Part shown: positions 31,234-32,450 of the stretch, in pieces
Layout of the letters: the number at the start of each line of letters is the position of its first letter
How positions within the stretch are numbered: the stretch's first letter is position 1
NCBI GenBank assembly: GCA_945878375.1
Contig: CAMDWG010000028.1
Coordinates: 1 to 32,450 of the forward strand
Source: Roseomonas mucosa
Lineage (GTDB): Bacteria; Pseudomonadota; Alphaproteobacteria; Acetobacterales; Acetobacteraceae
Length of the DNA: 32,450 nucleotides
Direction: 5' to 3'
Notes under the pieces: model-generated
What the model was told of the DNA's origin: nothing
Databases searched by the model: none
The model's input: the letters and a program-made list of their open reading frames with translations, nothing else
Made by a program: the position numbers and the translations under genes

Positions 31234-32205
31234 TCAAGTATCGGGGCGGATTTGCGCTTCCGTCACCAGGGTCGCCCAGCGCTCGGTCTCAGCCCGCACG
31301 AACTGGGCCGAGCGCGCCGCATCCCAGCCGAGGACCTGGAAGCCAGCTTCCCGCGCGCGGCGCGTCGTGTTGGGGTCGTGGACCGCCGTCTGCACGTCCC
31401 GTTCGAGCCGCGCGAGGATCGGCGCAGGAACCGCTGCTTGCGTCATTACAGCCGTCCAGTTGGTGATCTCCAGTTCCGGCACACCCATTTCGCGAACCGT
31501 TGGCACATCCGGGACAAGCGCGTGCCGCTCCGCCGCCGTGATGGCCAGCGCGCGCAGACGCCCGCCGCGAATCTGCGCGAGGCATTCAGGTAGGTTCGAG
31601 ACCATGACGTCCAGATTGCCGGCGGCGAGGTCCGTCACGCTCGGCGCACCGCCGCGATAGGGAACATGGACGATATTCTCCCCCGCCCGCGCAACGCGCC
31701 GCAGCAACTCGAGCCCCAGATGCGGCGGCGATCCATTGCCGGAGGTGCCGCCATTGAGCCGGGTCGTTCGCGCCAGCTTCAGGAGGTCATCGAGGCTCCG
31801 CGCCGGACTCTTCTCAGCGTTTACCACCACCACCAGGGGCAGCGAGCCCAGCACGGAAAGGGTCGTTAAGTCGCGGCCGAAATCATAGGGCGCGTTCGGG
31901 AATAGCGTGGCGTTCACGGCATGCGTCAACGTGATGGCCAGCAGCGTGTGTCCATCCGGCGCCGCCTTGGCAGCCGCATCAGCGCCGATCAGTGCGTTGC
32001 CGCCGGCACGATTCTCGATCACCACTGCCCTCCCCCAGATCTCGGAGAGCTTCTGGCCGACGAAGCGAGCCATGATGTCGGTCAGCCCGCCCGGCGGAAA
32101 GGGGACGATGTAGCGCGGGTTGCGGTCGGGGAAAGCCTGGCCCCGCGCCGCCCCGGGCAACGCAAGGGCGGCTGCCAGCCCGAAGGCTGTGCGACGGCGG
32201 ATCAT
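31234..32205 (-). CDS. Bug-family tripartite tricarboxylate receptor
   Basis: A second periplasmic Bug/TctC receptor, 323 residues. The signal peptide has RRRTAFGLAAALALPGAARG and could use Tat or Sec. Family marks are RYIVPFPPGGLTDIMAR, ENRAGGNALIGADA and APDGHTLLAITLTH in lobe 1, and VPYRGGAPSVTDLAAGNLD in lobe 2. ATG 32205 has AGGGAGG 5 nt upstream, which decides it over an earlier in-frame ATG at 32265. No membrane partner genes are present. It heads the operon with the Ldh_2 dehydrogenase, so a 2-hydroxy acid is a fair guess for the ligand. Confidence 0.91.
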   Translation of the reverse strand: MIRRRTAFGLAAALALPGAARGQAFPDRNPRYIVPFPPGGLTDIMARFVGQKLSEIWGRAVVIENRAGGNALIGADAAAKAAPDGHTLLAITLTHAVNATLFPNAPYDFGRDLTTLSVLGSLPLVVVVNAEKSPARSLDDLLKLARTTRLNGGTSGNGSPPHLGLELLRRVARAGENIVHVPYRGGAPSVTDLAAGNLDVMVSNLPECLAQIRGGRLRALAITAAERHALVPDVPTVREMGVPELEITNWTAVMTQAAVPAPILARLERDVQTAVHDPNTTRRAREAGFQVLGWDAARSAQFVRAETERWATLVTEAQIRPDT

Positions 32206-32267
32206 TGTGTCCTCCCTGGACATGTTGTCATATCCAGACTGACGCGGGTCGCTCCGCCACAGCAAGC

Positions 32268-32299
32268 AAAAACGGGCGCCGGGAAAGACCCGGCACCCG
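32268..32299 (-). terminator. Intrinsic terminator of the upstream gene
   Basis: On the minus strand an 11-bp stem (CGGGTGCCGGG with CCCGGCGCCCG, one G-U) around loop TCTTT is followed directly by TTTTT (A-run 32268-32272). It lies 5 nt after the stop of the partial gene at the right edge and separates it from the Bug-Ldh operon. Confidence 0.85.
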
Positions 32300-32304
32300 G
32301 CGCC

Positions 32305-32450
32305 TCAAGCACTTTCGTAGAGCCGCGTGAGGGAGAATTCGCGGTGGCCGAGCAACTCGGCCGCGGTCAATTCGCCATCGGCGGTCCGCAGCATGCAGTC
32401 CAGCAGCGCTTCACCGGCGTCGTCCATGTTCATCCGCTTCTGCAGCAGCC
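32305..32450 (-). CDS. 3' end of a gene, possibly UxaA/GarD-type dehydratase
   Basis: The last 48 codons of a gene cut by the window edge, ending TGA at 32305. The end reads MNMDDAGEALLDCMLRTADG, then ELTAAELLGHREF and SLTRLYESA. The pattern G..LLD.MLRTA.GE.T..E.LG..EF is like the C-termini of altronate/galactarate dehydratase-family proteins, which fits the sugar-acid theme of the window. Only the tail is visible, so the family call is tentative; that it is coding is well supported by codon use and the terminator just after it. Confidence 0.5.
   Translation of the reverse strand, partial: LLQKRMNMDDAGEALLDCMLRTADGELTAAELLGHREFSLTRLYESA

Noticed and set aside
1-32450. CRISPR array, toxin-antitoxin pair, phage or defence genes
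   Set aside because: No spaced direct repeats, and no recombinase, phage, restriction or toxin motifs were seen on either strand.

Overview
The window is high-GC chromosomal DNA of an alphaproteobacterium, most likely an Acetobacteraceae/Roseomonas-like member. This is an inference from the GC-rich coding, two Bug-type tricarboxylate-transporter receptors, a bradyrhizobial-type D-tartrate dehydratase, a STAS-MlaE fusion and an Agrobacterium-type uronate dehydrogenase. It is mainly a catabolic and housekeeping region with insertion-sequence debris at the left edge.

Left part (1-5.1 kb): worn IS remnants (an IS21-like end with two 24-nt units and a broken IS3-type orfA), then metZ (methionine synthesis, unusual C-terminal tail), a tRNA-Leu(CAA) on the minus strand, an AT-rich gap, and the otsB-otsA pair for trehalose synthesis with an ATGA overlap.

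5.2-10.7 kb: a minus-strand catabolic operon (MDR oxidoreductase, intradiol ring-cleavage dioxygenase of hydroxyquinol type, YciI-like protein, BKACE beta-keto-acid cleavage enzyme, then a Bug receptor) runs divergently from a LacI-family regulator. The shared intergenic region holds a near-perfect LacI-type operator beside a good promoter. The gene set suggests ring cleavage to a beta-keto acid that BKACE would split with acetyl-CoA, bypassing the usual CoA-transferase and thiolase of the beta-ketoadipate pathway. This is the most interesting hypothesis in the window.

10.7-16.5 kb: an exported, probably lipid-anchored alpha/beta hydrolase, convergent with tarD (D-tartrate dehydratase); divergent from tarD, a crotonase-family gene and an L-threonate-dehydrogenase-like gene; then an amidase and a possible 51-residue one-helix membrane protein.

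16.5-21.2 kb: a TRAP transporter operon (dctP, dctQ, dctM) followed by uronate dehydrogenase and an aldose-1-epimerase-like gene, reading as uptake and first oxidation of hexuronates. A strong hairpin separates the receptor gene from the membrane subunits.

21.2-28 kb: a secreted protein made of two homologous approximately 80-residue units, a Crp/Fnr-like regulator, a gene-poor gap with an 18-nt-armed palindrome, and a four-gene Mla/MCE lipid-transport operon (STAS-MlaE, MlaF, MlaD, PqiC-like lipoprotein) preceded by a flavin amine-oxidase-like gene.

28-32.45 kb: a SpoU/TrmH-family RNA methyltransferase, a 2OG-Fe(II) oxygenase with a degenerate peroxiredoxin-like N-terminal domain, an Ldh_2-family dehydrogenase, a second Bug receptor, a clear intrinsic terminator, and the 3' end of another gene that resembles UxaA/GarD-type dehydratases.
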